Source: CAVPEW01 sp963703565
GTDB taxonomy: Bacteria > Actinomycetota > Acidimicrobiia > Acidimicrobiales > VFJN01
Reading direction: 5' to 3'
Assembly: GCA_963703565.1 (NCBI GenBank)
Contig: CAVPEW010000064.1
Span: 51,192-115,191, forward strand
Length of the DNA: 64,000 nt
Shown here: positions 24,400-32,982 of the stretch, piece by piece
How positions within the stretch are numbered: position 1 is the first letter of the stretch
Layout of the letters: every line of letters begins with the position of its first letter
Program-made: the position numbers and the translations under genes
Notes under the pieces: generated by a model
Seen by the model: only the letters and a program-made list of their open reading frames with translations
Told to the model about the DNA's origin: nothing
The model's database searches: none

Positions 24400-25614
24400 T
24401 CAGGCGGGCACGGTGCTCTCGGAGGCGAGCGACATGGGCCAGGTGAGGTTTTCACCGGTGGCCGGATCGAACAGGTGCAGCCGGGTGGGATCGAACGCGA
24501 ACCGGGTCGTCTCTCCACGGCGCAGCCGGCTGGCGGGGTCGAGCGAGACCACGAGCTGGGTGCGCATCTGCTCGGCCTCGAGCTCGGCGGCGAGCTCGAG
24601 GAGGTGCCGAGTCACCTCCGAGGGAGCTTCGTAGGGCACGTAGGCGTACTGCTCGTGGCCCAGCCACTCGACCACGTCGACCTCGGCCTCGAAGCTCACC
24701 AGCGGCGTGGCCGCACCACCTGAGTCACCGGAGCCAGCAGCACCTGCGCTGTCGGCGGTGACGAAGTCGTCGGGGCGCAAGCCCGCCACCACCAGGTCCC
24801 GGCCGGCGGTCGCCGCGGCGACCTCGTCCGGCAGGTCGAGCTCGACGAAGGGCAACGAGAGCTTCCCGTCGCGGACCTCCCCGCCGATCAGGTTCATCGG
24901 CGGGGAGCCGATGAACCCGGCCACGAACAGGTTGGCGGGGTGCTCGTAGAGATCCCGCGGCGAATCGACCTGCTGCAGTACGCCCTTGCGCAGCACCACG
25001 ACCCGGTCTCCCAAGGTCATCGCCTCCACCTGATCGTGTGTCACGTAGACGGTGGTGATGCCCAGCGATCGCTGCAGGCGGGAGATCTCGGTGCGCATCT
25101 GACCGCGCAGCTTGGCGTCGAGGTTCGACAGCGGCTCGTCGAAGAGGAAGGCGTCCGCCTTGCGCACGAGGGCCCGACCCATCGCCACCCGCTGGCGCTG
25201 CCCGCCCGACAGGTTCGACGGCTTGCGGTCGAGGTGCTCGGTCAGGTCGAGCATGGTCGCCGCCTCCCCGACGCGGCGACGCACCTCGTCGTCTGCGACC
25301 TTGGCCAGGCGCAGCGGGAAGGCCATGTTCTCGAACACGGTCAGGTGCGGGTAGAGCGCGTAGTTCTGGAAGACCATGGCCAGGTTGCGTTCGCGGGGAG
25401 CCTTGTCGTTGACGACGGTGCCGCCGATGAGCACCTCGCCGGCGGTCACGTCCTCGAGGCCCACGATCATCCGCAGCAGCGTGGACTTCCCGCAGCCCGA
25501 GGGGCCGACGAGGATGACGAACTCGCCGTCGGCGATGTCGAGGCTCACGTCGTTGACGGCGGGGAACCCGTCGCCGTAGCGCTTGACCACGTTGCGCAGC
25601 GTGATGTCAGCCAC
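24400..25614 (-). CDS. Carbohydrate ABC transporter ATP-binding protein (MalK/UgpC type)
   Basis: Walker A GPSGCGKST, Q-loop MVFQNYALYPHLTV, signature LSGGQRQRVAMGRALVR, Walker B AFLFDEPLSNLDAKLR and the switch His in VYVTHDQVEAMTLG are all present. A C-terminal TOBE/OB regulatory region starts near residue 240 (FVAGFIGSPPMNLIGGEV). Length 404 matches MalK-like ATPases. It is the last gene of a four-gene operon with two permeases and a lipoprotein binding protein, so it powers import of a sugar or sugar phosphate. The regulatory region carries an Ala/Gly/Ser-rich insertion. Confidence 0.95.
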   Translation of the reverse strand: MADITLRNVVKRYGDGFPAVNDVSLDIADGEFVILVGPSGCGKSTLLRMIVGLEDVTAGEVLIGGTVVNDKAPRERNLAMVFQNYALYPHLTVFENMAFPLRLAKVADDEVRRRVGEAATMLDLTEHLDRKPSNLSGGQRQRVAMGRALVRKADAFLFDEPLSNLDAKLRGQMRTEISRLQRSLGITTVYVTHDQVEAMTLGDRVVVLRKGVLQQVDSPRDLYEHPANLFVAGFIGSPPMNLIGGEVRDGKLSLPFVELDLPDEVAAATAGRDLVVAGLRPDDFVTADSAGAAGSGDSGGAATPLVSFEAEVDVVEWLGHEQYAYVPYEAPSEVTRHLLELAAELEAEQMRTQLVVSLDPASRLRRGETTRFAFDPTRLHLFDPATGENLTWPMSLASESTVPA

Positions 25615-25620
25615 CTTGGA

Positions 25621-26445
25621 TCACCCCTTCACCGCGCCGGACGTGAGCCCGGACACGATCCTGCGCTGGAAGACCAGTACGAGCACGACGACCGGGATGG
25701 TCACCACCACCGAAGCGGCGGCGATGGCCGACGTCGGCTGCTGGAAGAACGATTCGCCGGTGAAGAACGCCAACGCCGCGGGCACGGGCCGGGCGCGATC
25801 GGTGGCCGTGAGGCTGATCCCGAACACGAAGTCGTTCCAGGCGAAGAAGAACGTGAGGATGGCCGCGGTGAACACTCCCGGCGCTGCCAGCGGGACGATC
25901 ACCTTGCGAAACGCCTGCCAGGGCGTCGCTCCGTCGACCTGGGCGGCCTGCTCCATCTCCCATGGGATCTCCCGGAAGAACGCCGAGAGCGTCCAGATCG
26001 ACAACGGCAGCGTGAAGGACAGGTAGGGGATGATCAGCCCCATCCACGTGTCGTAGAGACCCAGGCTGCGCCACATGTCGAACAGCGGCCCGACCAGGGC
26101 GACGGTGGGGAACATCGCGATGCCCAACGCCGTGGAGAGGACCGCCTTCTTGCCGCGGAACTCGAGCCTGGCGACGGCGTAGGCAGCCAACGTGGCCAGG
26201 GTCACCGAGATCACCGTGGAGATCACCGACACGCCGATCGAGTTGCGCAGCGCGCTGGTGAACAGATCGGTGTCGAACACGGTCCGGTAGTGCTCGAGCG
26301 TCCACGCGCGGGGCCAGAACTGCTGGTCGGCATAGTCCTGCTTGAACGACAGCGACACGATCCAGGCGACCGGCGCCAGCGTGTAGACGAGGATCGCCGC
26401 ACCGCCGATGGCCCAGCGTGCCCGCGAGGCCCAGGATCGGTTCAC
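25621..26445 (-). CDS. Carbohydrate ABC transporter permease (MalG type)
   Basis: A 274-residue inner-membrane permease with about six hydrophobic helices. The EAA-like coupling motif that contacts the ATPase is EMEQAAQVDGATPWQAFRKVIVPLA. The C terminus (FQRRIVSGLTSGAVKG) is characteristic of MalG-like permeases. The GTG start overlaps the preceding permease stop (GTGA), and the ATPase starts 6 bases beyond the stop. Confidence 0.94.
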   Translation of the reverse strand: MNRSWASRARWAIGGAAILVYTLAPVAWIVSLSFKQDYADQQFWPRAWTLEHYRTVFDTDLFTSALRNSIGVSVISTVISVTLATLAAYAVARLEFRGKKAVLSTALGIAMFPTVALVGPLFDMWRSLGLYDTWMGLIIPYLSFTLPLSIWTLSAFFREIPWEMEQAAQVDGATPWQAFRKVIVPLAAPGVFTAAILTFFFAWNDFVFGISLTATDRARPVPAALAFFTGESFFQQPTSAIAAASVVVTIPVVVLVLVFQRRIVSGLTSGAVKG

Positions 26446-27377
26446 CGGTCGCCCCTGACCTGGGATAGATCGGTGCGGAACCCCTTGACGAAGAGCGCGG
26501 CTATGCCGGCGACGGTGAGGAACAGCAGCACCGACACTGCCGATCCCAACCCGATGGCCGTGCGGTTGATGATCTGGCGGTAGGCCAGGAACGAGACGCT
26601 CTCGGTGTCGGCGGAGCCGTTGGTCATCACGAAGATCGAGTCGAAGATCCGGTAGGCGTCCAGCGTCCGGAACAAGACGGCGACCATGATGGCCGTCTTC
26701 ATGTTGGGCAGCGTCACCCGCCACAGCCGCTGCCACGGGCTGGCACCGTCGACCTTGGCCGCCTCCTGCAGATCCTCGGGCACCTGGGCCAGACCTGCCA
26801 GCAGCAGCAGCGACATGAAAGGGGTCGTCTTCCAGATCTCCGACAGGCAGATCACGAACAGCGCCGAGAGCCGCTCGGAGAACCAGGCCTTGTCATCGAG
26901 GCCGAACAGTGAGTTGACGAAGCCGGAGTCGAGAGCGAAGGCGTAGCGCCACGCGAAGGCGGCAACCACCGTGATGATCCCGTAGGGGATCAGCACGGCT
27001 GTGCGCACGATGCGCCGCCCGAACACGATCCGGTGCATGACCATCGCGAAGGCGAGGCCGACCACCAGCTCCACGACCACGGTGAACACCGTGATGCCCA
27101 CCGTCGTGACCACGTCACGCCACCACAGGGAGTCGCTCAGGATCACGCCGTAGTTGTCCAGGCCGATGAACTCTCGACCCGACGGGTCCGTGATCGTGTA
27201 GCGGAACAGCGACAGGTACACGGCCCGCCCGAGCGGATATGCGGTCACCGCGAGCATCACGACCACCGCCGGCGCGACCAGGTACCAACCGAGGCGCTCC
27301 TCGGAACGGGTCCGCTCGCTCGAGCGTCGCCGCGGCGCCGCGGACGATCCCGCGGGCGCGGCCGTCACCGCGGTCAC
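26442..27377 (-). CDS. Carbohydrate ABC transporter permease (MalF type)
   Basis: A 311-residue permease with an N-terminal cytoplasmic Arg/Ser-rich segment and about six membrane helices starting YLVAPAVVVMLAVTAYPLGRAVYLSLF. The coupling loop is EDLQEAAKVDGASPWQRLWRVTLP. The GTG start at 27377 overlaps the binding-protein stop (GTGA). It pairs with the MalG-type permease to form the channel. Confidence 0.94.
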   Translation of the reverse strand: MTAVTAAPAGSSAAPRRRSSERTRSEERLGWYLVAPAVVVMLAVTAYPLGRAVYLSLFRYTITDPSGREFIGLDNYGVILSDSLWWRDVVTTVGITVFTVVVELVVGLAFAMVMHRIVFGRRIVRTAVLIPYGIITVVAAFAWRYAFALDSGFVNSLFGLDDKAWFSERLSALFVICLSEIWKTTPFMSLLLLAGLAQVPEDLQEAAKVDGASPWQRLWRVTLPNMKTAIMVAVLFRTLDAYRIFDSIFVMTNGSADTESVSFLAYRQIINRTAIGLGSAVSVLLFLTVAGIAALFVKGFRTDLSQVRGDR

Positions 27378-28670
27378 AGCAGCTCCTCGTCGTGCAGCAC
27401 GGCGTCGACCCGATGAGCAGCGTCGGAGGGAGTGCGGTGGGGGTCCACCGATCGCAGTGGATGGAACACGTCCACGACCGCTGCGCTCACGTCGTTGTAG
27501 AACGGTGAGGCGGGGCGGGGCCCGGCCTCGTCGATGGACTGCCGGATGAGGTCCGCCATCGGGAACTGCTCGCGGACCTCGGGGTTGTCGTAGACCGCGG
27601 CGGCGGCAGCAGGGTTGCCGGAGCGCAGCATGTAGGTCGTCTGTCCGGCGACCGAGGTGATGCACCGCGCGGCGTCCACGGCGAGGTCCTGGTGGTCACC
27701 GAACGAGCCGACCCCGATGTGAATGCCACCCAGCGGTGGAGCGCTCGCACGCCCGGCATCGACGCGGGGGTAGCGGGCCCAACCCAGGTCGTCGAAGGCG
27801 TCGGAGTCGGCGGAGGCACCGTAGAGGTAGGGCCAGTTGACGCCGAAGCCTCCGTTGCCGGCGAGCAGGGCGTTGCGCGCCTCCTCCTCGGTGGCGGTGT
27901 CGACATCGGCGGGAGCGACGCGAGCCAGCCGAGACAGCACGGTCGCCGCCTCGTGACCGGCCCGCGACGTCAGGCCGATGCGCACGTCGCGACCCGTCTC
28001 GGGGTCCTCGATCACGTGACCTCCGGCCGACTCCACCAGCGCGTTGACCAGCACCATGTAGCCCTCGTAGCGGCTGCCCTGCACCGCCACGGTGGTGTCG
28101 GTGGCCCGGGCCGCGTCGATGACCTCGTTCCAGGTGACCGGGCGGGTGGAAGGGTCCAGCCCGGCGTCGCGGGCGACCGACTTGCGGTACCAGAGCAGCT
28201 GGGCGTTGGCGTGGAAGGGGGCGGCGTAGAGGCGGTCGTCGAAGGTGGCGGACTCGACGGGACCGTCCAGGATCCCCTCCGTGCAGCTCGCGGGCCTCGG
28301 CGGTGCTGAAAGGGCGAAGGAAGCCGGCGTTGGCGAACTCCGGTACGAACACGACGTCGAGGCTCATCAGGTCGATCGACGAGTCCTCCGCTGCTAGGCG
28401 GCGCACCAGCTGCTCTCGCTGGCCAGTCGCGTCGCGGGGCAGCGCGGCGGTTTCGATGCGGTAACGGCCACCCGCTGATCGGGTGCACTGGACGGCCACC
28501 GCGTCGGCGGCGCCGTTGTCGGGGTTGTAGTACCAGGTGAGCTCGGGTGCGCCTGATGGCCCGTCGTCACCGCAAGCGGGCAGCACGAGCGCGCCGAGCC
28601 CGACCATCAGCGACGCCAGCCGGAGCCTCCGTCGTCCCAGGGGTCCACGAGCACACACGGTGCGGACCAC
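27374..28670 (-). CDS. ABC transporter solute-binding lipoprotein (frame broken at 28283)
   Basis: The N terminus has a lipobox (LVLPAC, Cys33) after a basic signal peptide. The extracellular part matches family-1 sugar-binding proteins: LTWYYNPDNG, EDSSIDLMSLDVVFVPEFANAGFLRPF. An extra C on the coding strand at 28283 (GAGCTGCACG for GAGCTGACG) shifts the frame. Correction gives ARELTEGILDGPVESATFDDRLYAAPF and then joins the intact downstream part (GSRYEGYMVLVNALVESAGGHVI). The start is GTG 28670, after GGGGAGG. It should capture the sugar for the downstream permeases. The defect is probably a sequence error; if real, the transporter would lack its receptor. Confidence 0.85.
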
Positions 28671-28783
28671 CGAAACCTCCCCCTCGGTGCCCGCAGGATC
28701 ACGATAGGGCGGTTGACCCTCGCTCGCACCCACCGAGCCGTCTCCCGCCGGGGACGGACGACGTGGCCCGGCTCTGGCCTGGG

Positions 28784-29544
28784 TCAGTCCAGCGCGAAGT
28801 GCACGGGCTGTCCCAGGACCACCTCCAAGACCAGCTCGAGCCCGGCGACGCGCCCGTCTGGCACCTCGAAGCAGACCTGTCCCGAGACCGCCTCACCGTT
28901 GCCGAGCGCCACCGGTCGCCGCAGTGGCGTCGGCACCCGCCCGCAGCCCTCCAGCCAGGCCTGGCCGCGGACGTCGGTGGCGTAGAGCTTGATGGTGCTG
29001 GGATCGCCAGTGCCCTCTCCCGCGTAGACGAGCTCGGTCTCGGCGACCACGAAGCGCGCCCCGGGGCGTGGCTGGGGGTTGGCGGGGTCGAACGCGGCCA
29101 TGGCGGCGTTGCCGTCGGGTGCGACGCGCCAGCCGGCCACGATCCAGTCCCCCAGCCGGGCCGAGCTGCCCAACGGCGCGGGGGCATCGACCGACCGAGA
29201 GCCTGGTCCTGGCGTAGTCGACGGCGAGAACGGCCCCGGGGACTCCACCGCAGCGGAGCTTCTCGGTGTCGGGCGAGGTCGTGTCCTCGTCGGTGAGGCT
29301 CGAAGAGCAACACTCCCAGCGCCGCTCCCACCAGCAGAGTGCACATCGCCACGAGCGCCACCTGCCAAGCGGTCCACGTGGTCGGCGACCGGCGGGGCGG
29401 CTCGTCGACGACCACCGCCGGCGTCGGCCAGCGCAGCGGGGGACGGTCGGGCAGCTTCGGCGGCGAGGGCCGGCCCGAGGGTGGATCGTGAGGGACTGGG
29501 GCCGTGCCGGCGAACGCTACCGAGGCGCGACACGACTGGGGCAC
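28784..29544 (-). CDS. Membrane-anchored protein with DUF4352-like extracellular domain (frame broken near 29240-29300)
   Basis: The 5' part encodes a Pro-rich cytoplasmic segment and one transmembrane helix (WQVALVAMCTLLVGAALGVLLFE). The 3' part encodes a beta-rich domain (ARLGDWIVAGWRVAPDGNAAM, later DGRVAGLELVLEVVLGQPVHFALD) resembling DUF4352/telokin-like lipoprotein domains. The two lie in different frames. Removing an extra C from GAGCCTC (about 29297) and another from AAGCTCC (about 29260) links them through LTDEDTTSPDTEKL. Start GTG 29544 or TTG 29556 is uncertain. Function unknown. Confidence 0.55.
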
Positions 29545-29573
29545 CGCGGTGAGCAACTAGGCTCGCATGGCCT

Positions 29574-29645
29574 GGCGGCGTGGCCGAGTGGCTTAGGCAA
29601 GGGCCTGCAAAGCCCTGTACACCGGTTCGATTCCGGTCGCCGCCT
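29574..29645 (+). tRNA. tRNA-Cys (anticodon GCA)
   Basis: Acceptor GGCGGCG pairs with CGCCGCC (29638-29644). The anticodon stem AGGGC/GCCCT encloses CTGCAAA (anticodon GCA), and the T-arm is ACCGG-TTCGATT-CCGGT. The discriminator is T. A truncated gene begins immediately downstream, which suggests past integration at this locus. Confidence 0.96.
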
Positions 29646-29646
29646 C

Positions 29647-29879
29647 TAGGGGACCTTCAGCGACCCGGGCGGTCCGTATCCGAACGGGTCGATCCGTCAC
29701 GTGTTCGTCCACACCGGTGCCTACGACGTGGTGGGGCCGTCCCATTGGCTGGCGAGTTGGCGAATCGGGGCGCTGCCGGGGGTGATCGACTCGGGGTTGG
29801 TGACCTCGGCGACCTGGCCGACTTCGAGGTGCAACAGCGTCAGGCCGTGGTCACCTGCAACGGCGTCGACAGCCACTGA
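29647..29879 (+). pseudogene. Truncated copy of the PKD-like protein gene
   Basis: The stretch is highly similar to the last 75 or so codons of the gene at 20876-21685. It encodes FSDPGGPYPNGSIRHVFVHTGAYDVV and, after one lost base near 29815, DFEVQQRQAVVTCNGVDSH to the same stop position. There is no 5' part: similarity starts directly after the tRNA-Cys gene. A 5'-truncated, frameshifted fragment abutting a tRNA suggests an old integration or recombination event. Confidence 0.75.
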
Positions 29880-29937
29880 CCGGCAGTCCCTGCCAGCCGA
29901 GCTCCCCAGCGAGCGCAGCGCCCGGTGGTCTCGGAGA

Positions 29938-30237
29938 TCAGTTGCCCGAGTAGGGGTGGGTCATCCCGTGGCCGCGCTTGGTCCAGGGTCGACTGCGCGC
30001 CCGACGCGTCGGGCGCCGCGTCGCCTGGGGCGGGGCAAGGTGACTGTGGCCAGGAGCGTGCGCCACGTCGCCAGAAGGTCCCGGCGGATCTGCCAGCAGC
30101 TCGTCGGTGCCGCCCGGGAGGATCGCATCGTGTATGCCCCTCGCGGCCAGGCGTAGACGAGCGCGCCGCCGGGCAGCGATCGCGCTGCCAGCGCCCAGGG
30201 CCGCGGCGGCCGCGACGTACCGGCTGCGGTTGCCCAT
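29938..30237 (-). CDS. Small basic hypothetical protein
   Basis: The 99-residue protein opens with MGNRSRYVAAAAALGAGSAIAARRRARLRL, which may be a short membrane-inserting helix followed by a basic cluster. It continues with a Pro/Arg/His-rich tail. The ATG overlaps the upstream stop (TGATG), which supports co-translation with the gene at 30237-30473. I do not recognise a family. Confidence 0.5.
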   Translation of the reverse strand: MGNRSRYVAAAAALGAGSAIAARRRARLRLAARGIHDAILPGGTDELLADPPGPSGDVAHAPGHSHLAPPQATRRPTRRARSRPWTKRGHGMTHPYSGN

Positions 30238-30473
30238 CAGCGCTGCCCTGGTTCCTGATCGCCCTGGGGCCCGGTGGCGATCAGGTGATCTGCTCGGAGC
30301 GCGACGACGGCGCGGTGCACGGCGTGGCTGGCCTCGACCAGGCGGGTCACCTCGTCGAACTCTCGCTCGGTGACGGCCGCGGACCACATGTCCCTGAGGT
30401 CGTCGGCCACGGCGTCCAGCCGGGAGGTCAGGCTGTCGACCTCGGATCGGTGGCCTAGGTCGGTCGCGTCCAC
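30237..30473 (-). CDS. Small helical hypothetical protein
   Basis: This 78-residue protein is predicted almost wholly helical. The heptad-like segment SEVDSLTSRLDAVADDLRDMWSAAVTEREFDEVTRLVEASHAVHRAVVALRAD suggests a coiled coil. It is coupled to the following small basic gene by a one-base stop/start overlap. The upstream gap 30474-30598 contains no recognisable gene. Function unknown. Confidence 0.55.
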   Translation of the reverse strand: MDATDLGHRSEVDSLTSRLDAVADDLRDMWSAAVTEREFDEVTRLVEASHAVHRAVVALRADHLIATGPQGDQEPGQR

Positions 30474-30598
30474 GTGGCGAGTGTCCGCGCCGGAAGAGCA
30501 CGACGCCAGGGACCTTGGTCCCTTCCGTGGCTCGCGCGCACGGTGTCCCCTTTTGGGCGCCCGGCGCAGATCGCGGGCACGTTCCGGGGGTAGGGCCG

Positions 30599-31825
30599 CT
30601 ACCGGTGGTCTCTCACCGCTGATGCCATGCGCTCGACCATCTCGTCGATCAGGCCCGCGCTGGTCGCGAAGTTGAGGCGGACGTACCCCGCCCCGACCTC
30701 ACCGCAGCGGGTCCCCTCCACGAGGTCGACAGCGGCGTGCTCGGCGAAGAACGCCCCTGGGGGTGCCCCGAGCCCGAGCCGGCGGCAGTCCAGCCACGCC
30801 AGGTAGGTCCCCTCGGGAGGGTCGTACGCCACATCGGGCATCGCCTCCGCCAGCAGGTCGCCCAGGCGAGCCCGGTTGGCGTCGAGGTACCCCATCACCT
30901 CGCCCAACCAGGGCCCACCTCGATCGAAGGCCACGGTGCTAGCCAGCACGCCGAGGGTGGAGGGCCCGTGGGCGAGCGACCCGGCGGCCTCGTCCCAACG
31001 CTCGGCAGCCGTCTCGTCACCCAAGATGACCTGCGCGCACTTGAGACCCGGCAGGTTCCAGGCCTTCGAGGCCGAGGTGGCGGTCACGCTGTGGGCGGCC
31101 GCGGCGGACGAGACCGACGCGTAGGGCACGTGTCGATGGCCGCGGTACACGAGGGGAGCGTGGATCTCGTCGGAGAAGACGTGCCCGCCGTGGCGTTCGA
31201 CGAGCTCGCTGACCGCAACGAGCTCGTCGAGCTCCATCACCCGGCCCAGCGGGTTGTGCGGGTTGCACAGCACCACAAGGTCCCCTCCGGCGCGCAGGGC
31301 TCGGTCGAGGCTCTCCAGGTCGAGGCGCCACCGGCCGCCGTCGCGCACCATATCGACAGGGATCGTCGGTCGGCCCAGAGTTGCCGGGATCGACAGGAAC
31401 GGCATGTAGGACGGAACCGGCAGGATCACCGGGCTGGCGGGTGCCGACCAGTGCGCGATGGCCACCTCGAACGCCGCGAGCACATCTGGCACCAGCCGGA
31501 CCAGGGCTGGCTCCACCGCCCACCCGTGGGCTCGCTGTTGCCACTGGGCGCACGCGGCGGTCAGTTCCTCCACCCAGGCCGGTGAGAGGTAGCCGAACTG
31601 GGCCCGTTCGACCGCGTCGTGCAGCGCGACAGCGACCTCCGGGGCCGTGCCGAAGTCCATCTCGGCCACGAACGCGCCGATCCTGCCAGGGCCGAAGAGG
31701 GTCCACTTGAGGTGGCCGGCGGCGCGCAGCGCTTCGGCGGTGACCCGAGCGAAGGCGGGCTCAGCGGTGGCGGGCAGGGGAGTACCAGTGATCGGGTCAC
31801 GGTATCGGCGCGCTCGGTGCGACAT
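30599..31825 (-). CDS. PatB/MalY-type aminotransferase-fold C-S lyase
   Basis: A 408-residue fold-type I PLP enzyme of the MalY/PatB branch. GAFVAEMDFGTAPEV, LCNPHNPLGRVM, FSDEIHAPLVYRGHRHVPYAS and the PLP lysine in TATSASKAWNLPGLKCAQV are diagnostic. Such enzymes act as cystathionine beta-lyases, so it could complete transsulfuration with the metX-linked enzyme 15 kb away; aminotransferase activity is also possible. It ends within 35 bases of the adenosine deaminase gene on the same strand but is probably not part of the purine operon. Confidence 0.88.
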   Translation of the reverse strand: MSHRARRYRDPITGTPLPATAEPAFARVTAEALRAAGHLKWTLFGPGRIGAFVAEMDFGTAPEVAVALHDAVERAQFGYLSPAWVEELTAACAQWQQRAHGWAVEPALVRLVPDVLAAFEVAIAHWSAPASPVILPVPSYMPFLSIPATLGRPTIPVDMVRDGGRWRLDLESLDRALRAGGDLVVLCNPHNPLGRVMELDELVAVSELVERHGGHVFSDEIHAPLVYRGHRHVPYASVSSAAAAHSVTATSASKAWNLPGLKCAQVILGDETAAERWDEAAGSLAHGPSTLGVLASTVAFDRGGPWLGEVMGYLDANRARLGDLLAEAMPDVAYDPPEGTYLAWLDCRRLGLGAPPGAFFAEHAAVDLVEGTRCGEVGAGYVRLNFATSAGLIDEMVERMASAVRDHR

Positions 31826-31859
31826 GGGAACGCGCTCGGCCGCACCTGGGATCGGTCGC

Positions 31860-32837
31860 TCAGCCCATCAGCCAGGCGTCGACGGCGGCCAGGGAGGCCC
31901 CGACGACATCGGGCGGGGCGCCCGAGCACTCCAGCGAGTGCCGCGCGATGTCGGCCATGCGGGCGTCGTCGAATCCGAGCTGGCTGCGGCACAGCTCGTA
32001 CTCGTCGAGCAGGCCCGGGCCGAACAGCAGAGGATCGTCGGCGTTGACGCTGCAGCGAACACCCGCATCCAGCAGGGGTCCCAGAGCGCTCGCCTCGATG
32101 GTCGGGATCACCGACAGCAGCACGTTGGACGTCGGGCACACGTCGCAGCAGATGCCGTCGTCGGCGAGGCGGGCCACCAGGTCCGGGTCCTCGATCGCTC
32201 GCACGCCGTGCTGGATTCGATCGGCTCCCAGAGCGTCGATGGCGCCGCGCACGCTCGTCGGGCCGGCGAGCTCACCCGCATGGGGTGTCGACAACAGGCC
32301 CGCGTCCTTGGCGATGGCGAACGCCGCCGCGAACGGCTCCGGGGGCCAGGGCGCCTCGTCGTTGGCCAGACCGAAGGCCACAACCCCCCGGTCCGTGAAC
32401 CGAGCCGCGAGTCGGGCCTGTTCGATCGCCTCGTCGGGGTCGGTGGTGCGGTCGGCCGCCAGCATCAGGCCCGCGTCGATCCCATGGCGGGTGGCGGAGT
32501 CGGCCAGGGCGTCGAGGACGAGCTCGACGATGTCCTCGTCGCGACCGAAGCGGGCCCGGTGGTGCGGTGCGTAGAAGCTCGGCTCGACCCAGTGGGCCCC
32601 GGCGAGAACGGCGTCCTCGACCACCTCGTCGACGACTCGGCGCAGATCCGCCTCCTCGCGTAGGACCGCGCACGCTGCCACGTACATCCCGGAGAACTCG
32701 GGGAACGAACCGAACCCACGGATCGGCGGAACCTCCACGCCGTAGCGCTCGGCCATCTCGGCCAGGGTGGTCGGCCGCATCGCGCCCTCGAGATGGACGT
32801 GCAGGTGAGCCTTGGGAAGCCGCGCCAGGTCTCGCAT
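31860..32837 (-). CDS. Adenosine deaminase family protein
   Basis: A 325-residue TIM-barrel deaminase. The metal HxH (HLHVHLEG, His13 and His15), the catalytic HAGE motif in STPHAGELAGP, RIQHGVRAI, CPTSNVLLSVIP and the Asp pair in SVNADDPLLFG are complete. It should deaminate adenosine, or adenine in some relatives, to feed the xanthine-dehydrogenase genes nearby. It is divergent from the amidohydrolase gene at 32983, sharing a 145-base control region with two CACGTG palindromes. Confidence 0.88.
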   Translation of the reverse strand: MRDLARLPKAHLHVHLEGAMRPTTLAEMAERYGVEVPPIRGFGSFPEFSGMYVAACAVLREEADLRRVVDEVVEDAVLAGAHWVEPSFYAPHHRARFGRDEDIVELVLDALADSATRHGIDAGLMLAADRTTDPDEAIEQARLAARFTDRGVVAFGLANDEAPWPPEPFAAAFAIAKDAGLLSTPHAGELAGPTSVRGAIDALGADRIQHGVRAIEDPDLVARLADDGICCDVCPTSNVLLSVIPTIEASALGPLLDAGVRCSVNADDPLLFGPGLLDEYELCRSQLGFDDARMADIARHSLECSGAPPDVVGASLAAVDAWLMG

Positions 32838-32888
32838 GGCGGGAGGTTAGGGCCCTGCCGCACCCCGGCGGCGCGTCGAAACCGGCTG

Positions 32889-32933
32889 TTCACGTGCCGG
32901 CGTGGTGCGCTGCGGCGAGCTGACTTCACGTGC
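32889..32933. promoter_or_regulatory. Candidate operator: paired TTCACGTGC sites between divergent genes
   Basis: Two copies of TTCACGTGC (32889-32897 and 32925-32933), each with a CACGTG palindrome, lie 36 bases apart between the divergent starts of the adenosine deaminase and amidohydrolase genes. Spacing near an integral number of helical turns fits cooperative binding of a dimeric regulator. A clear -10/-35 pair is not evident. Confidence 0.45.
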
Positions 32934-32982
32934 TGACACGGGCGAAACGGCCGAGAAACACGAGCCTCCTAGCTTCAACAAC

